Part shown: in pieces, positions 26,912-35,188 of the stretch | Position numbering within the stretch: the stretch's first letter is position 1 | How the letters are laid out: every line of letters starts with the position of its first letter | Assembly: GCF_002019705.1 (NCBI RefSeq) | Contig: NZ_KV917377.1 | Span: forward strand, 1,300,565-1,364,564 | DNA length: 64,000 bases | From: Shouchella patagoniensis | GTDB taxonomy: Bacteria > Bacillota > Bacilli > Bacillales > Bacillaceae_D | Direction of reading: 5' to 3' | The notes under the pieces: model-generated | What the model saw: only the letters and a program-made list of their open reading frames with translations | What the model was told of the DNA's origin: nothing | Databases searched by the model: none | Translations under genes and position numbers: made by a program

Positions 26912-27409
26912 ATGTTCACAACAAATCAATATCCAGCAGATGAAGAAAAAGCATATGAATTGTTAATTAAGCAAGCGACTGCATTACTAGAAGATGAGCC
27001 TGACTCTTTAGCAAACTTTGCAAATACGAGCGCCCTCCTCGGCCAGTTTCTTAAAGATATCAACTGGGTTGGATTTTATTTCATGAAAGACGGTGGATTA
27101 GTTCTTGGTCCTTTTCAAGGGTTGCCCGCCTGCACCCGCATCTCTATTGGTAAAGGTGTCTGCGGGACAGCAGTAGCTGAAAATAAAACAATGCTTGTTG
27201 CCGACGTTCATGAATTTCCTGGTCATATTGCTTGCGATGCAGCGTCCAATTCAGAAATAGTCATACCTATTCGCCATAATGGTGAAGTGGTAGCTGTTCT
27301 TGATATTGACAGTCCTCTTAAAAACAGGTTTGCTACTGTTGACCAATTGTACCTTGAAAAACTTATCAAAACGATCGAACCCTATCTCGTTAGTAAGGTT
27401 GACAATTAA
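26912..27409 (+). CDS. ytsP: Free methionine-R-sulfoxide reductase (GAF type)
   Basis: A 165-residue GAF-domain enzyme that reduces free methionine-(R)-sulfoxide. The three functional Cys residues are visible in LPACTRISIGKGVCGTAV (two, near residues 74 and 84) and GHIACDAASNSEIVIPI (near 108). The hydrophobic pocket NWVGFYFMKDG near 51 is also conserved. AAAGGAG precedes ATG 26912. The product is an antioxidant protein in the cytosol. It sits directly before the rpsD leader, as in B. subtilis. Confidence 0.92.
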   Translation: MFTTNQYPADEEKAYELLIKQATALLEDEPDSLANFANTSALLGQFLKDINWVGFYFMKDGGLVLGPFQGLPACTRISIGKGVCGTAVAENKTMLVADVHEFPGHIACDAASNSEIVIPIRHNGEVVAVLDIDSPLKNRFATVDQLYLEKLIKTIEPYLVSKVDN

Positions 27410-27439
27410 ACCACAATTCGTTATGATTATTCGGTGTGA

Positions 27440-27618
27440 GTGACAGCCCTTGGCAAACTGTCTTCTGTTCATTTCATTCCTCAGCGGCTGATTATGAGGT
27501 GTATCGCGTAACTTCTAGCTGTCGAAGCGATGGTACATGAAAATGGAATGACTTTATTCAGAGATTGCCTGACAGGTTGTTATTTTGCAACATCAAAATA
27601 ACAAGGAGGAGACTAACT
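27440..27618 (+). promoter_or_regulatory. Structured rpsD leader, probable S4 autoregulatory element
   Basis: The region between ytsP and rpsD has no ORF. It ends in a 9-bp hairpin, GTTATTTTG / CAAAATAAC (27579-27587 / 27594-27602), directly abutting the ribosome site AAGGAGG (27603-27609). In B. subtilis, rpsD has a long leader with a pseudoknot to which S4 binds to shut off its own translation. Position and length agree, but I have not folded the full pseudoknot. Confidence 0.5.
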
Positions 27619-28221
27619 ATGTCTCGTTACACAGGTCCATCTTGGAAACTGTCTCGTCGTCTTGGTGTTTCACTAAGCGGCACTGGTAAAGAACTTGCGA
27701 AGCGTCCTTACGCTCCAGGTCAGCACGGCCCGAACCAACGTAAAAAACTATCTGAATATGCGCTTCAGCTTCAAGAGAAGCAAAAACTTCGTCACATGTA
27801 CGGAGTGAACGAGCGTCAATTCGTTCGCATTTTTAATGATGCTGGTAAAATGTCTGGTATTCATGGTGAAAACTTCATGATTCTTCTTGAATCACGTCTT
27901 GATAACCTTGTTTACCGTCTTGGTCTTGCTCGCACTCGTCGTGCAGCTCGCCAACTTGTAAACCACGGTCATATTCTTGTTGACGGTTCTCGAGTTGACA
28001 TCCCATCTTACCGTGTAAAACCTGGTCAAACAATCAGCTTACGTGAGCGTTCACGTAACCTAACTGCGATAAAAGAATCACTTGATGTGAACGACTTTAC
28101 GCCAGGATATGTAACATTTGACGAAGAAAAACTTGAAGGAACGTACACTCGTTTCCCAGAGCGTTCTGAGCTTCCTGCTGAAATCACAGAAGCACTTATC
28201 GTTGAGTGGTATTCTCGTTAA
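27619..28221 (+). CDS. rpsD: Ribosomal protein S4
   Basis: A 200-residue primary-binding protein of the 30S subunit. The N-terminus [20 protein letters not shown] and the S4 domain ([30 protein letters not shown], in part; about 90-150) are intact. The first zinc-binding Cys cluster is absent, as in Cys-minus S4 proteins of Bacillus. I start at ATG 27619 after AAGGAGG; the TTG-initiated extension begins inside the leader. Codon use is highly biased, as for ribosomal genes. It probably autoregulates through its leader. Confidence 0.97.
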   Translation: MSRYTGPSWKLSRRLGVSLSGTGKELAKRPYAPGQHGPNQRKKLSEYALQLQEKQKLRHMYGVNERQFVRIFNDAGKMSGIHGENFMILLESRLDNLVYRLGLARTRRAARQLVNHGHILVDGSRVDIPSYRVKPGQTISLRERSRNLTAIKESLDVNDFTPGYVTFDEEKLEGTYTRFPERSELPAEITEALIVEWYSR

Positions 28222-28230
28222 TAACGAGCG

Positions 28231-28260
28231 AACCCCGAGCCAAATTGGCTGGGGTTTTTT
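28231..28260 (+). terminator. Terminator after rpsD
   Basis: AACCCC-G-AGCCA / TGGCT-GGGGTT (28231-28242 / 28246-28256) is followed by TTTT. Confidence 0.85.
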
Positions 28261-28270
28261 ACGGTTAAAA

Positions 28271-28306
28271 CGAAAATTAAGCAGTTCCAACTGACTGGAA
28301 CTGCTT
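28271..28306 (-). terminator. Terminator after tyrS
   Basis: The stem AAGCAGTTCCA / TGGAACTGCTT (28279-28289 / 28296-28306) is followed on the minus strand by AATTTTCGTTTT. It is separate from the rpsD terminator. Confidence 0.75.
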
Positions 28307-28311
28307 GTTTA

Positions 28312-29556
28312 TTAATTGACTTTCAACTTCGTAAATTTCCGCTTCCCTACTTGTATAATCATTTCATCCTCAATTGTCACAACCGTCTGGATATCGTCTT
28401 GTTTCTGTTCATTTACTTTCACTCCACCTCCTTGGATCATGCGTCGTGCTTCACCTTTTGATGATTGCATGTTCAACTCAACAAGTAAATCAATTAATGA
28501 AACTTCTTTTGCTCCGGTCCAAACAATTTCAGGCATGTCATCCGGAAGTGCTCTTTTTTGAAATACAGTCTCAAAATAGCGTTGTGCCTCTTGCGCAGCT
28601 TCTTCACCATGATACATTTCAACAAATTTGCGCCCTAGTTTCATTTTCGCGTCACGAGGATGAATGCTTCCATTAGCTAAACCTTGCTCTAGTGATGCAA
28701 TTTCATCCATTGGTAAGTCTGTTGCAAGCTTGAAGTATTTCCCCATCAATTCGTCTGGGATCGACATTGATTTCCCAAAAATCTCATTTGGTGCTTCATC
28801 AATACCGATATAGTTGTTAAGTGACTTCGACATTTTACGAACACCATCAAGCCCTTCAATCAGCGGCAGCGTTAACATCACTTGCTTCTCTTTTCCATAA
28901 GCGTCTTGAAGTTGACGGCCCATTAATAAGTTAAACGTCTGGTCCGTACCTCCAACTTCAATATCTGTTTCCATTGCGACTGAGTCATATCCTTGCATAA
29001 GAGGATAGAAAAACTCATGAACCGAGATTGGTTGGCCACTTTTGTAACGTTTGCTAAAATCTTCTCGCTCAAGCATACGTGCTACCGTCATTTGACCAGC
29101 TAATTTGAGCACTTCATCAAACTTAAGTTCTCCTAACCAATGAGAGTTGTAAAGAACCTCTGTTTTATCCATATTAAGTACTTTGCCATACTGTTCTACG
29201 TAAGTCTGCGCATTTTGCTTAACTTGTTCATCCGTCAGCACTTTGCGTGTTTCCGACTTTCCAGTAGGGTCTCCTACTTTGCCAGTAAAATCACCGATTA
29301 ACAATTGAATATGATGCCCATACTCTTGAAACTGACGTAGCTTTTGTAATACAACTGTATGACCGATATGAACATCTGGCGCAGATGGGTCCATTCCGAG
29401 CTTAATATTTAGCGGCTTGCCTGTTCGTACACTTTTCTCAATTTTTTTACGAAAAGCCTCTTCTGGCACCACTTCTACAACCCCACGCATTAGTGCCTCT
29501 ACTTGTTCATCTACCAACTTTAGCTGTTCTGTCGTCAACTCGATTTCCTTTGTCAT
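28312..29556 (-). CDS. tyrS: Tyrosyl-tRNA synthetase
   Basis: A 414-residue class I synthetase charging tRNA-Tyr. The HIGH signature is at residues 63-66 (PDVHIGHTVV), the KMSKS motif at 241-245 (VRKMSKSLNN). The S4-like RNA-binding domain lies near the C-terminus (MQSSKGEARRMIQGGGVKVN). I start at ATG 29554-29556, preceded by GAGGAGG 7 nt upstream; the longer frame begins in the T-box terminator region. A T-box riboswitch upstream with a plausible UAC specifier indicates induction by uncharged tRNA-Tyr. Confidence 0.95.
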   Translation of the reverse strand: MTKEIELTTEQLKLVDEQVEALMRGVVEVVPEEAFRKKIEKSVRTGKPLNIKLGMDPSAPDVHIGHTVVLQKLRQFQEYGHHIQLLIGDFTGKVGDPTGKSETRKVLTDEQVKQNAQTYVEQYGKVLNMDKTEVLYNSHWLGELKFDEVLKLAGQMTVARMLEREDFSKRYKSGQPISVHEFFYPLMQGYDSVAMETDIEVGGTDQTFNLLMGRQLQDAYGKEKQVMLTLPLIEGLDGVRKMSKSLNNYIGIDEAPNEIFGKSMSIPDELMGKYFKLATDLPMDEIASLEQGLANGSIHPRDAKMKLGRKFVEMYHGEEAAQEAQRYFETVFQKRALPDDMPEIVWTGAKEVSLIDLLVELNMQSSKGEARRMIQGGGVKVNEQKQDDIQTVVTIEDEMIIQVGKRKFTKLKVN

Positions 29557-29582
29557 CTGTCTTCCTCCTCTATAAATAAACA

Positions 29583-29820
29583 CAAAAAAAGCCCCTCCCT
29601 AAAAGGGACGAACTGTAGTCGCGGTACCACCCTCGTTGAAGGCTTGTGCCTCCCACTCGATTGATAACGGATTCCCGTCTTTGCTCTGCAAAGAATAGCT
29701 CCCAGCTGTAATTCTGCATCATACCCTGTACTAACTTGCACCATCCGTTAGCTCTCTAAAATCAGATTGTATTTGCATACTCCGGCTCTTCAACGCTATT
29801 AATTTTCAATTAGATTTAGT
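29583..29820 (-). promoter_or_regulatory. T-box riboswitch of tyrS
   Basis: On the minus strand the T-box AACGAGGGTGGTACCGCG covers 29637-29620, a near-perfect match to the family consensus. It is followed by a short hairpin and a run of seven T (29590-29584), giving the terminator. Upstream lies a long Stem I region with an AG-bulge-like AGAGAGC. A UAC triplet within AATTACAGC (revcomp of 29708-29710) fits a tyrosine specifier. Uncharged tRNA-Tyr should favour antitermination. The specifier was placed by eye. Confidence 0.92.
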
Positions 29821-29847
29821 TTTATCATAAGCAATGAACGATGTCAA
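29819..29847 (-). promoter_or_regulatory. Sigma-A promoter for tyrS
   Basis: Minus-strand TTGACA (29847-29842) is 17 bp from TAAAAC (29824-29819). The -35 is perfect and the -10 moderate. It places the transcript start at the 5' edge of the T-box leader. Confidence 0.55.
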
Positions 29848-29906
29848 TAGAACATGTATGCCCGTATAGCTATTTATGATATACTTTCTACATTAGGGGG
29901 GAAAAC

Positions 29907-32444
29907 ATGAAACACTTTCTTTCAAGATGTAAAGACGGATGGAACCGCTTTGTAGAGAAGCTATCCGAAATTGAGTTCTTCCGCAAAATTGGCATCACAT
30001 ACCAAGTATTATGGAACTTGTTGCTTATCACTTTAATCATAGGATTATTATCAGCTATGTTTGCCGGAGGGGCAGCCGCAGGGTATTTCGCTTCCCTTGT
30101 TGCTGACGAACCATCTTATTCTGAAGAAGACATGCGAACGCAAGTCAGTTCACTCACTGAAACAAGTGAAATTTATATGGCAAACGATGTTTTTTTAGGG
30201 AAAATAAGAAGTGATGTTGAACGAGAAATCGTTCGTCTTGACGAAATTGCCGACAATGTTAAATGGGCAATTATTGCTACCGAAGATGAACACTTCTACG
30301 AGCATGAAGGAATTGTTCCCAAAGCACTGCTACGCGCAACAATGCAAGAACTTTCAAATGCTTCCATGCAAACAGGAGGAAGTACATTAACACAACAACT
30401 GATTAAACAACAAATCTTATCAAATGAAGTCTCATTCGATCGCAAAGCCACCGAAATAATGCTTGCGATGCGTTTAGAACAATTTATGTCAAAAGATGAG
30501 ATTCTCGAAGCATACTTAAATGTAGTCCCTTTTGGTCGAAATGCATCTGGGCGTAACGTTGAAGGAATTGAAGCTGCAGCTAACGGAATCTTTGGCGTTA
30601 CTGCTGAAGAATTAAACCTACCACAATCAGCTTATTTGGCTGGGATGCCCCAAAGTCCATATGGTTATACCCCTTTTACATCCGAAGCACAAGTGAAAGA
30701 TGAAGACGGGCTTCGTCCCGGTCTTAACCGATACAGAACGGTTTTAAACCGTATGCTTGAGAAAGGGTATATTACAAAAGAAGAACATGAAGAGGCGTTA
30801 TCTTATGATTTAACCGCTGATTTTGCAGAAAATGCGCCCGACCCAATGAGTAAAAATCCAATGCTCACTTCAGAAATTAATAAACGAGCAACAGCCGTCC
30901 TTGTGCAACAGAAAATTGATGCACACGAAGGTTGGGACCAACTAAGTACAACTGCACAGGAAATTGAACGAACAGAATTTCTCGAACAAGTGGAAAACGC
31001 AATTACAAATGGTGGCTATAAAATTACAACAACGATTGATAAAGAATTATACGATGCGATGAATGAAGCAGCACAAAATTCCGATTCCTTTTTTGGTGCG
31101 GAAAAACAAGGTCAACGTGAGCAAGTTGGCTCGGTTTTAATTGATAACAACACAGGCGCCATTTTAAGTTTTGTTGGTGGCCGGGAAGAAGATTTAGATC
31201 ATCAATACAATCATGCAACCCAAGCTTATCGTCAAGCTGGGTCAACAATGAAACCGGTTCTTGCATACGGTGGAGCGATTGAGGCGGGTGTTACTCAACC
31301 TGGCCTTGTAATTCCAGATACGCCGGAAAATTACAAAGCACCTCCCTATGAGCCTGTTAACAACTTTGATCAATCGCATAAAGGCAACTTAACAGTCCGT
31401 GAATCCGTTATCCAGTCACGAAACGTTCCAGCGGTTCGCGCTTGGTGGCATGTGCCTGACTCACTTAAAGAACAGATTCGAGATGCAGCTGGATTTGGCG
31501 CAGGATCAAACCGAGTACCCCTCTATGAATCTGCAGCAATTGGTGGTGGCCACGTAACCGTTGAACAAATGGTTAGCGCCTTTTCAGCATTTGGTCATGA
31601 CGGAGTTCGTAATGAACCGTATATGATTGAAAAAATTGAAACGTACTCTGGTGAAGTCGTATACGAACATCAACAAAAAGAATATACACTTTTTAGTCCC
31701 CAAACAAATTATCTCGTCACTGATATGATGCGGGACGTACTTTATGCAAGCAATGGTACTGCAAGCGGTGTTCCAAGAAAGTTAAACTTTAGTGCAGATT
31801 GGGCAGGTAAAACGGGGACAACTAATGACTCATTTGATTCTTGGTTTATCGCCACAAACCCCGATGTCTCTCTTGGGGTATGGAATGGGTATAGCGGCGA
31901 AAAGTTGATTAGCCTAGATGATAGAATTAGTGGTATGTCAACCGGGGCTCGCACACAAAGCATCTGGGCGAACGTCGCCAACGCGGCATATTCAGTTAAC
32001 CCTGACTTAATGACGGCAAACGGCAAACGGTTTGAACGACCAAGCGGCATAACAGAAAAACGAGTATGTGGTCTGACTGGTGGTTCATCTAATAAAGTTT
32101 GTGATGATGAAGGTCTGGTAACAACGGATTTATACGCATCTGACATGCTTTCTAGGATCGATGGACTTTCCCCGTTCCAATCAGAATTAAAAAGAGACAT
32201 GCAGCGATTGATTAACGAACAAAGAGAAAAAGAGCGTGAAGAACGACGTCCGCAAGAGGATGATGAAGACGAAGAGGAATCTGCTGACGACGAAGAGCAA
32301 CCCAATGAAGAAGTGAACTCCAATTCAGAGGGAGAAGAAACAGAAGAAGAAGAACAAGAACCCGATGATGAGGAAGAAGAACTAGAAGACGAAGAGGACG
32401 CTGAAGTAGACGAAAACGAAGATGAAGAGGACGAGGAAAATTAA
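29907..32444 (+). CDS. Class A penicillin-binding protein
   Basis: An 845-residue bifunctional peptidoglycan glycosyltransferase/transpeptidase. A cytoplasmic start and a membrane helix at about 33-62 are followed by a GT51 domain with catalytic Glu in ATEDEHFYEHEG (126-130) and GGSTLTQQLIKQ near 153. The transpeptidase has SxxK as STMK at residues 446-449, SRN near 504 and KTG at 635-637. From about residue 770 the protein ends in a strikingly acidic tail of Glu/Asp repeats, with no hydrophobic element. ATG 29907 follows AGGGGGG. It is PBP1-like, but I cannot choose between B. subtilis paralogues. Confidence 0.92.
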   Translation: MKHFLSRCKDGWNRFVEKLSEIEFFRKIGITYQVLWNLLLITLIIGLLSAMFAGGAAAGYFASLVADEPSYSEEDMRTQVSSLTETSEIYMANDVFLGKIRSDVEREIVRLDEIADNVKWAIIATEDEHFYEHEGIVPKALLRATMQELSNASMQTGGSTLTQQLIKQQILSNEVSFDRKATEIMLAMRLEQFMSKDEILEAYLNVVPFGRNASGRNVEGIEAAANGIFGVTAEELNLPQSAYLAGMPQSPYGYTPFTSEAQVKDEDGLRPGLNRYRTVLNRMLEKGYITKEEHEEALSYDLTADFAENAPDPMSKNPMLTSEINKRATAVLVQQKIDAHEGWDQLSTTAQEIERTEFLEQVENAITNGGYKITTTIDKELYDAMNEAAQNSDSFFGAEKQGQREQVGSVLIDNNTGAILSFVGGREEDLDHQYNHATQAYRQAGSTMKPVLAYGGAIEAGVTQPGLVIPDTPENYKAPPYEPVNNFDQSHKGNLTVRESVIQSRNVPAVRAWWHVPDSLKEQIRDAAGFGAGSNRVPLYESAAIGGGHVTVEQMVSAFSAFGHDGVRNEPYMIEKIETYSGEVVYEHQQKEYTLFSPQTNYLVTDMMRDVLYASNGTASGVPRKLNFSADWAGKTGTTNDSFDSWFIATNPDVSLGVWNGYSGEKLISLDDRISGMSTGARTQSIWANVANAAYSVNPDLMTANGKRFERPSGITEKRVCGLTGGSSNKVCDDEGLVTTDLYASDMLSRIDGLSPFQSELKRDMQRLINEQREKEREERRPQEDDEDEEESADDEEQPNEEVNSNSEGEETEEEEQEPDDEEEELEDEEDAEVDENEDEEDEEN

Positions 32445-32461
32445 AGCAAATTAAGCAAAAT

Positions 32462-32497
32462 AGAACGAGTGTCCAATAGTGGGCATTCGTTCTTTTG
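32462..32497 (+). terminator. Terminator after the PBP gene
   Basis: A stem with core AGAACGA / TCGTTCT and an inner GTGTCC / GGGCAT pairing (32462-32492) is followed by TTTTG. Confidence 0.75.
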
Positions 32498-32530
32498 TAT
32501 TTTTCTACATGTGCATAACGTATTTTGTTA

Positions 32531-32574
32531 AAAAAAGAGAAATCATCAGGATAGCCAAAGACGCCTGATGATTT
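32531..32574 (-). terminator. Terminator after acsA
   Basis: The perfect 11-bp stem AAATCATCAGG / CCTGATGATTT (32540-32550 / 32564-32574) is followed on the minus strand by CTCTTTTTTTAAC. Confidence 0.8.
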
Positions 32575-32603
32575 CCATATTTTTATTGAGAAGAAAGCTT
32601 CTA

Positions 32604-34313
32604 TTAATCTTCCATTGTTGAAAGATCACCAGTCGGTAAATCTAACTCCCATGCTTTTAAAACTCGACGCATAATTTTACCGCTACGCGTTTTCGGAAGG
32701 GAAGAACGGAATTCCATTTCTCTTGGTGCTGCATGTGCAGCTAAGCCTGTTTTAACAAAATGACGAATTTCTTCTTTTAAATCATCCGAGACTTCATAAC
32801 CTTCTCTTAGCGCAATAAACGCTTTAATAATTTCCCCACGCACTGGGTCTGGCTTTCCAATTACACCCGCTTCAGCAACTGCTGGGTGTTCAACTAGTTT
32901 ACTTTCAACTTCAAATGGTCCAACACGCTCACCAGCTGTCATAATTACATCGTCAATTCGACCCTGGAACCAAAAATAACCATCTTCATCCATATAAGCC
33001 GAATCACCGGAAATATACCAACCAGCAATTTCAAAATAGCTATTATACTTTTCTTCATTATTCCATACAGCACGCATCATCGATGGCCATCCTTGTTTGA
33101 TAGCCAAGTTTCCCATGCGATTTGGTGGAAGCTCATTGCCTTTATCATCAACGATTGCTGCATACACACCTGGGATTGGCTTTCCCATCGAACCAGGGCG
33201 AATATCCATCGCTGGGTAATTACAAATCATTTGTCCACCTGTTTCAGTCATCCACCATGTATCATGGATGCGCTTATCAAATACTTTTACACCCCAACGA
33301 ACCACCTCTGGATTAAGCGGTTCTCCTACACTTAATATGTGACGTAAGGATGACAAGTCATATTGCTTCACAACTTCATCTCCGGCACTCATTAACATAC
33401 GAAACGCTGTTGGCGCACTATACCAAACTGTAACTTTATAGCGCTGAATTGTTTCATACCAATCTGTTGGTGAGAACCGTCCACCACGTACCACATTTGT
33501 TACACCAGCAAGCCAAGGACCAAAAATACCATAAGAAGTTCCTGTTACCCAACCTGGATCTGCTGTACACCAGTAAATGTCGTCATCTTTAAGATCAAGC
33601 ACAATTTTTGCCGTGTGGTAATGTTGTACCATTGCTTCATGCACATGAAGAACACCTTTTGGCTTTCCAGTTGAACCCGATGTATAGTGGAGAATGAGGC
33701 CGTCTTCTTTATCAACCCACTCCACCTCAAATTCGGATGATGCTTGTTCTAAGCGTTTATTTAATTGCAAATAATGGCCATTGTCCTCATAATTTTCATC
33801 CGCAACAAGGACTGTTTCCAAGTTCGGCAAATCATCAAATGGAACTCGTTCAAGTAATGTAGGCGTTGTAACAAGAACTCTTGCCCCACTATCTTCGAGT
33901 CGATCTCTTACAGCACCCTCCATAAAGGCTTCAAATAGAGGTCCTACAATTGCTCCTAGTTTTATTGCACCGAGAAGTGCAAAGTAAAGTTCCGGCGAAC
34001 GAGGCATAAAGATAAAGACTCGATCTCCTTTTTTGACTCCAGCTTCTCTCAAGACATTCGCTGCTTTATTTGAATGTTGCTTCATTTCCATAAAAGTATA
34101 ACTCTCATCACGTTGTGCGTCGCTATAGTAGAGCGCGATCTGTCCAGCTTTTCCGTTTTCTGCATGATAATCAATGGCTTCGTAAGCTAGATTTAACTTT
34201 CCTGTTTTAGACCATGAAAAATCTCTTTTCACTAATTCCCAATCAAATTGTTGTACTGCATCTTCATAGTTTGGTAAATTATGATTTCCTTTTATTGCAG
34301 GAAGCGCTTTCAT
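32604..34313 (-). CDS. acsA: Acetyl-CoA synthetase
   Basis: A 569-residue AMP-forming synthetase activating acetate to acetyl-CoA. The adenylation core YTSGSTGKPKG lies near residues 211-221 and the Acs motif WWMTETGGQMI near 354. The C-terminal acetylation site is PKTRSGKIMRRVL, whose Lys is the known target of AcuA. GGAGAGGTG precedes ATG 34311-34313. The gene is divergent from acuABC, whose products control its acetylation state. A cre-like sequence overlaps its start codon, consistent with CcpA repression known for B. subtilis acsA. Confidence 0.96.
   Translation of the reverse strand: MKALPAIKGNHNLPNYEDAVQQFDWELVKRDFSWSKTGKLNLAYEAIDYHAENGKAGQIALYYSDAQRDESYTFMEMKQHSNKAANVLREAGVKKGDRVFIFMPRSPELYFALLGAIKLGAIVGPLFEAFMEGAVRDRLEDSGARVLVTTPTLLERVPFDDLPNLETVLVADENYEDNGHYLQLNKRLEQASSEFEVEWVDKEDGLILHYTSGSTGKPKGVLHVHEAMVQHYHTAKIVLDLKDDDIYWCTADPGWVTGTSYGIFGPWLAGVTNVVRGGRFSPTDWYETIQRYKVTVWYSAPTAFRMLMSAGDEVVKQYDLSSLRHILSVGEPLNPEVVRWGVKVFDKRIHDTWWMTETGGQMICNYPAMDIRPGSMGKPIPGVYAAIVDDKGNELPPNRMGNLAIKQGWPSMMRAVWNNEEKYNSYFEIAGWYISGDSAYMDEDGYFWFQGRIDDVIMTAGERVGPFEVESKLVEHPAVAEAGVIGKPDPVRGEIIKAFIALREGYEVSDDLKEEIRHFVKTGLAAHAAPREMEFRSSLPKTRSGKIMRRVLKAWELDLPTGDLSTMED
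34299..34312 (-). promoter_or_regulatory. Candidate cre at the acsA start codon
   Basis: Minus-strand TGAAAGCGCTTCCT begins at the TG of the acsA ATG and matches the CcpA consensus core TGAAANCGNTT, with mismatches near its end. Such an intragenic site would act as a roadblock on acsA. The gene next but one to acuABC is ccpA itself. Confidence 0.5.
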
Positions 34314-34348
34314 AATAGCTTCACACCTCTCCCTCTCTAATTTAGTTC

Positions 34349-34377
34349 ATTATATACAATGAACATCATTATTTCAA
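34349..34377 (-). promoter_or_regulatory. Sigma-A promoter for acsA
   Basis: Minus-strand TTGAAA (34377-34372) and TATAAT (34354-34349) have the optimal 17-bp spacer. The start codon is 36 bp further on. Confidence 0.75.
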
Positions 34378-34461
34378 ATAATAAATCTCTGCATCTTCTC
34401 TTTATTTTTACTAATTTGTCAAAACAGATGTTGATCTCTTCTTGTTTTTACAATGACACTG

Positions 34462-34467
34462 TATAAT
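34462..34467 (+). promoter_or_regulatory. Candidate -10 element for acuABC
   Basis: A consensus TATAAT lies 32 bp before acuA. No good -35 is present at 16-18 bp (TTCTTG at best), so an activator or a different start is possible. Confidence 0.4.
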
Positions 34468-34499
34468 GAATAAGAACATTGTCAAATTGAGGTGAAGCT

Positions 34500-35132
34500 A
34501 TGGAGCATCCAAAACGTTTTTTTCGTGAACCATTTCGCTATTCGAATACTGAGCTTTACCTAGAAGGGCCTCTAAAATACAGTGAGTTACAAGCGTATGC
34601 CTTTCATTCCGACCTAACATCATTTCGTCCTGCAAACCAACAAAAAAAAGCATTATTAGAAATCTCTGAACTGCCAGAAGGGCGCATCAATGTTATTCGT
34701 CATGAAGATATGATCGTTGGCTATGTTACCTTTGTTTACCCAGACCCACTGGAACGTTGGTCAGAAGGTAAAATGGAGGATCTTATTGAGCTTGGCGCAA
34801 TAGAAATTGCACCAGAGTACCGGGCAAAAGGATTAGGAAAAGAGTTGCTCCGGCTCTCCATGAAAGATGAAGCAATGGAAAATTATATTATTATTACTAC
34901 TGAATATTATTGGCATTGGGACCTTAAAGGAAGCGGACTTGATGTCTGGGAATATCGAAAAGTAATGGAGAAAATGATGAATGCTGGAGGATTAACTTGG
35001 TTTGCTACAGACGACCCAGAGATTAGTTCACATCCTGCTAATTGTTTAATGGCACGTATCGGCAAAAATGTTAACCAATCCTCCATCGAAGCATTCGATC
35101 AACTTCGATTTGTGAACCGATTTATGTATTAA
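34500..35132 (+). CDS. acuA: Protein acetyltransferase AcuA
   Basis: A 210-residue GNAT enzyme that acetylates and inactivates AcsA using acetyl-CoA. The acetyl-CoA-binding motif is seen as GAIEIAPEYRAKGLGKELL near residues 98-116 (Q/R-x-x-G-x-G/A variant RAKGLGK). The N-terminus KRFFREPFRYSNTELYLEGP is typical. GAGGTG precedes ATG 34500. It is first gene of acuABC, divergent from its target acsA. Confidence 0.94.
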   Translation: MEHPKRFFREPFRYSNTELYLEGPLKYSELQAYAFHSDLTSFRPANQQKKALLEISELPEGRINVIRHEDMIVGYVTFVYPDPLERWSEGKMEDLIELGAIEIAPEYRAKGLGKELLRLSMKDEAMENYIIITTEYYWHWDLKGSGLDVWEYRKVMEKMMNAGGLTWFATDDPEISSHPANCLMARIGKNVNQSSIEAFDQLRFVNRFMY

Positions 35133-35138
35133 CATTAG

Positions 35139-35188
35139 AAAGGAGGGCGTGTTCTGTTCACAATACTTGTAACAGAACAATAACAATG
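35139..35188 (+). promoter_or_regulatory. Hairpin-bridged ribosome site of acuB
   Basis: The site AAAGGAGGG (35139-35147) is 38 nt from ATG 35186, too far for normal use. Between them is a perfect 9-bp hairpin, TGTTCTGTT / AACAGAACA (35150-35158 / 35171-35179), with a 12-nt loop. When folded, only CG plus ATAACA (8 nt) separate the site and the ATG, the ideal spacing. A GTG in the gap opens an ORF of only 7 codons and sits too close to the site. The bridging role is inferred. Confidence 0.55.

Noticed and set aside
27440-27618. Possible tRNA or other RNA gene between ytsP and rpsD
   Set aside because: No cloverleaf or T-loop sequence was found; position fits the rpsD leader better.
31742-32323. 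193-codon minus-strand ORF inside the PBP gene
   Set aside because: It is the antisense of the Glu/Asp-coding tail, giving Ser runs; a composition shadow.
35149-35172. Seven-codon GTG leader ORF before acuB
   Set aside because: The GTG is only about 1 nt from the ribosome site core; initiation there is unlikely.
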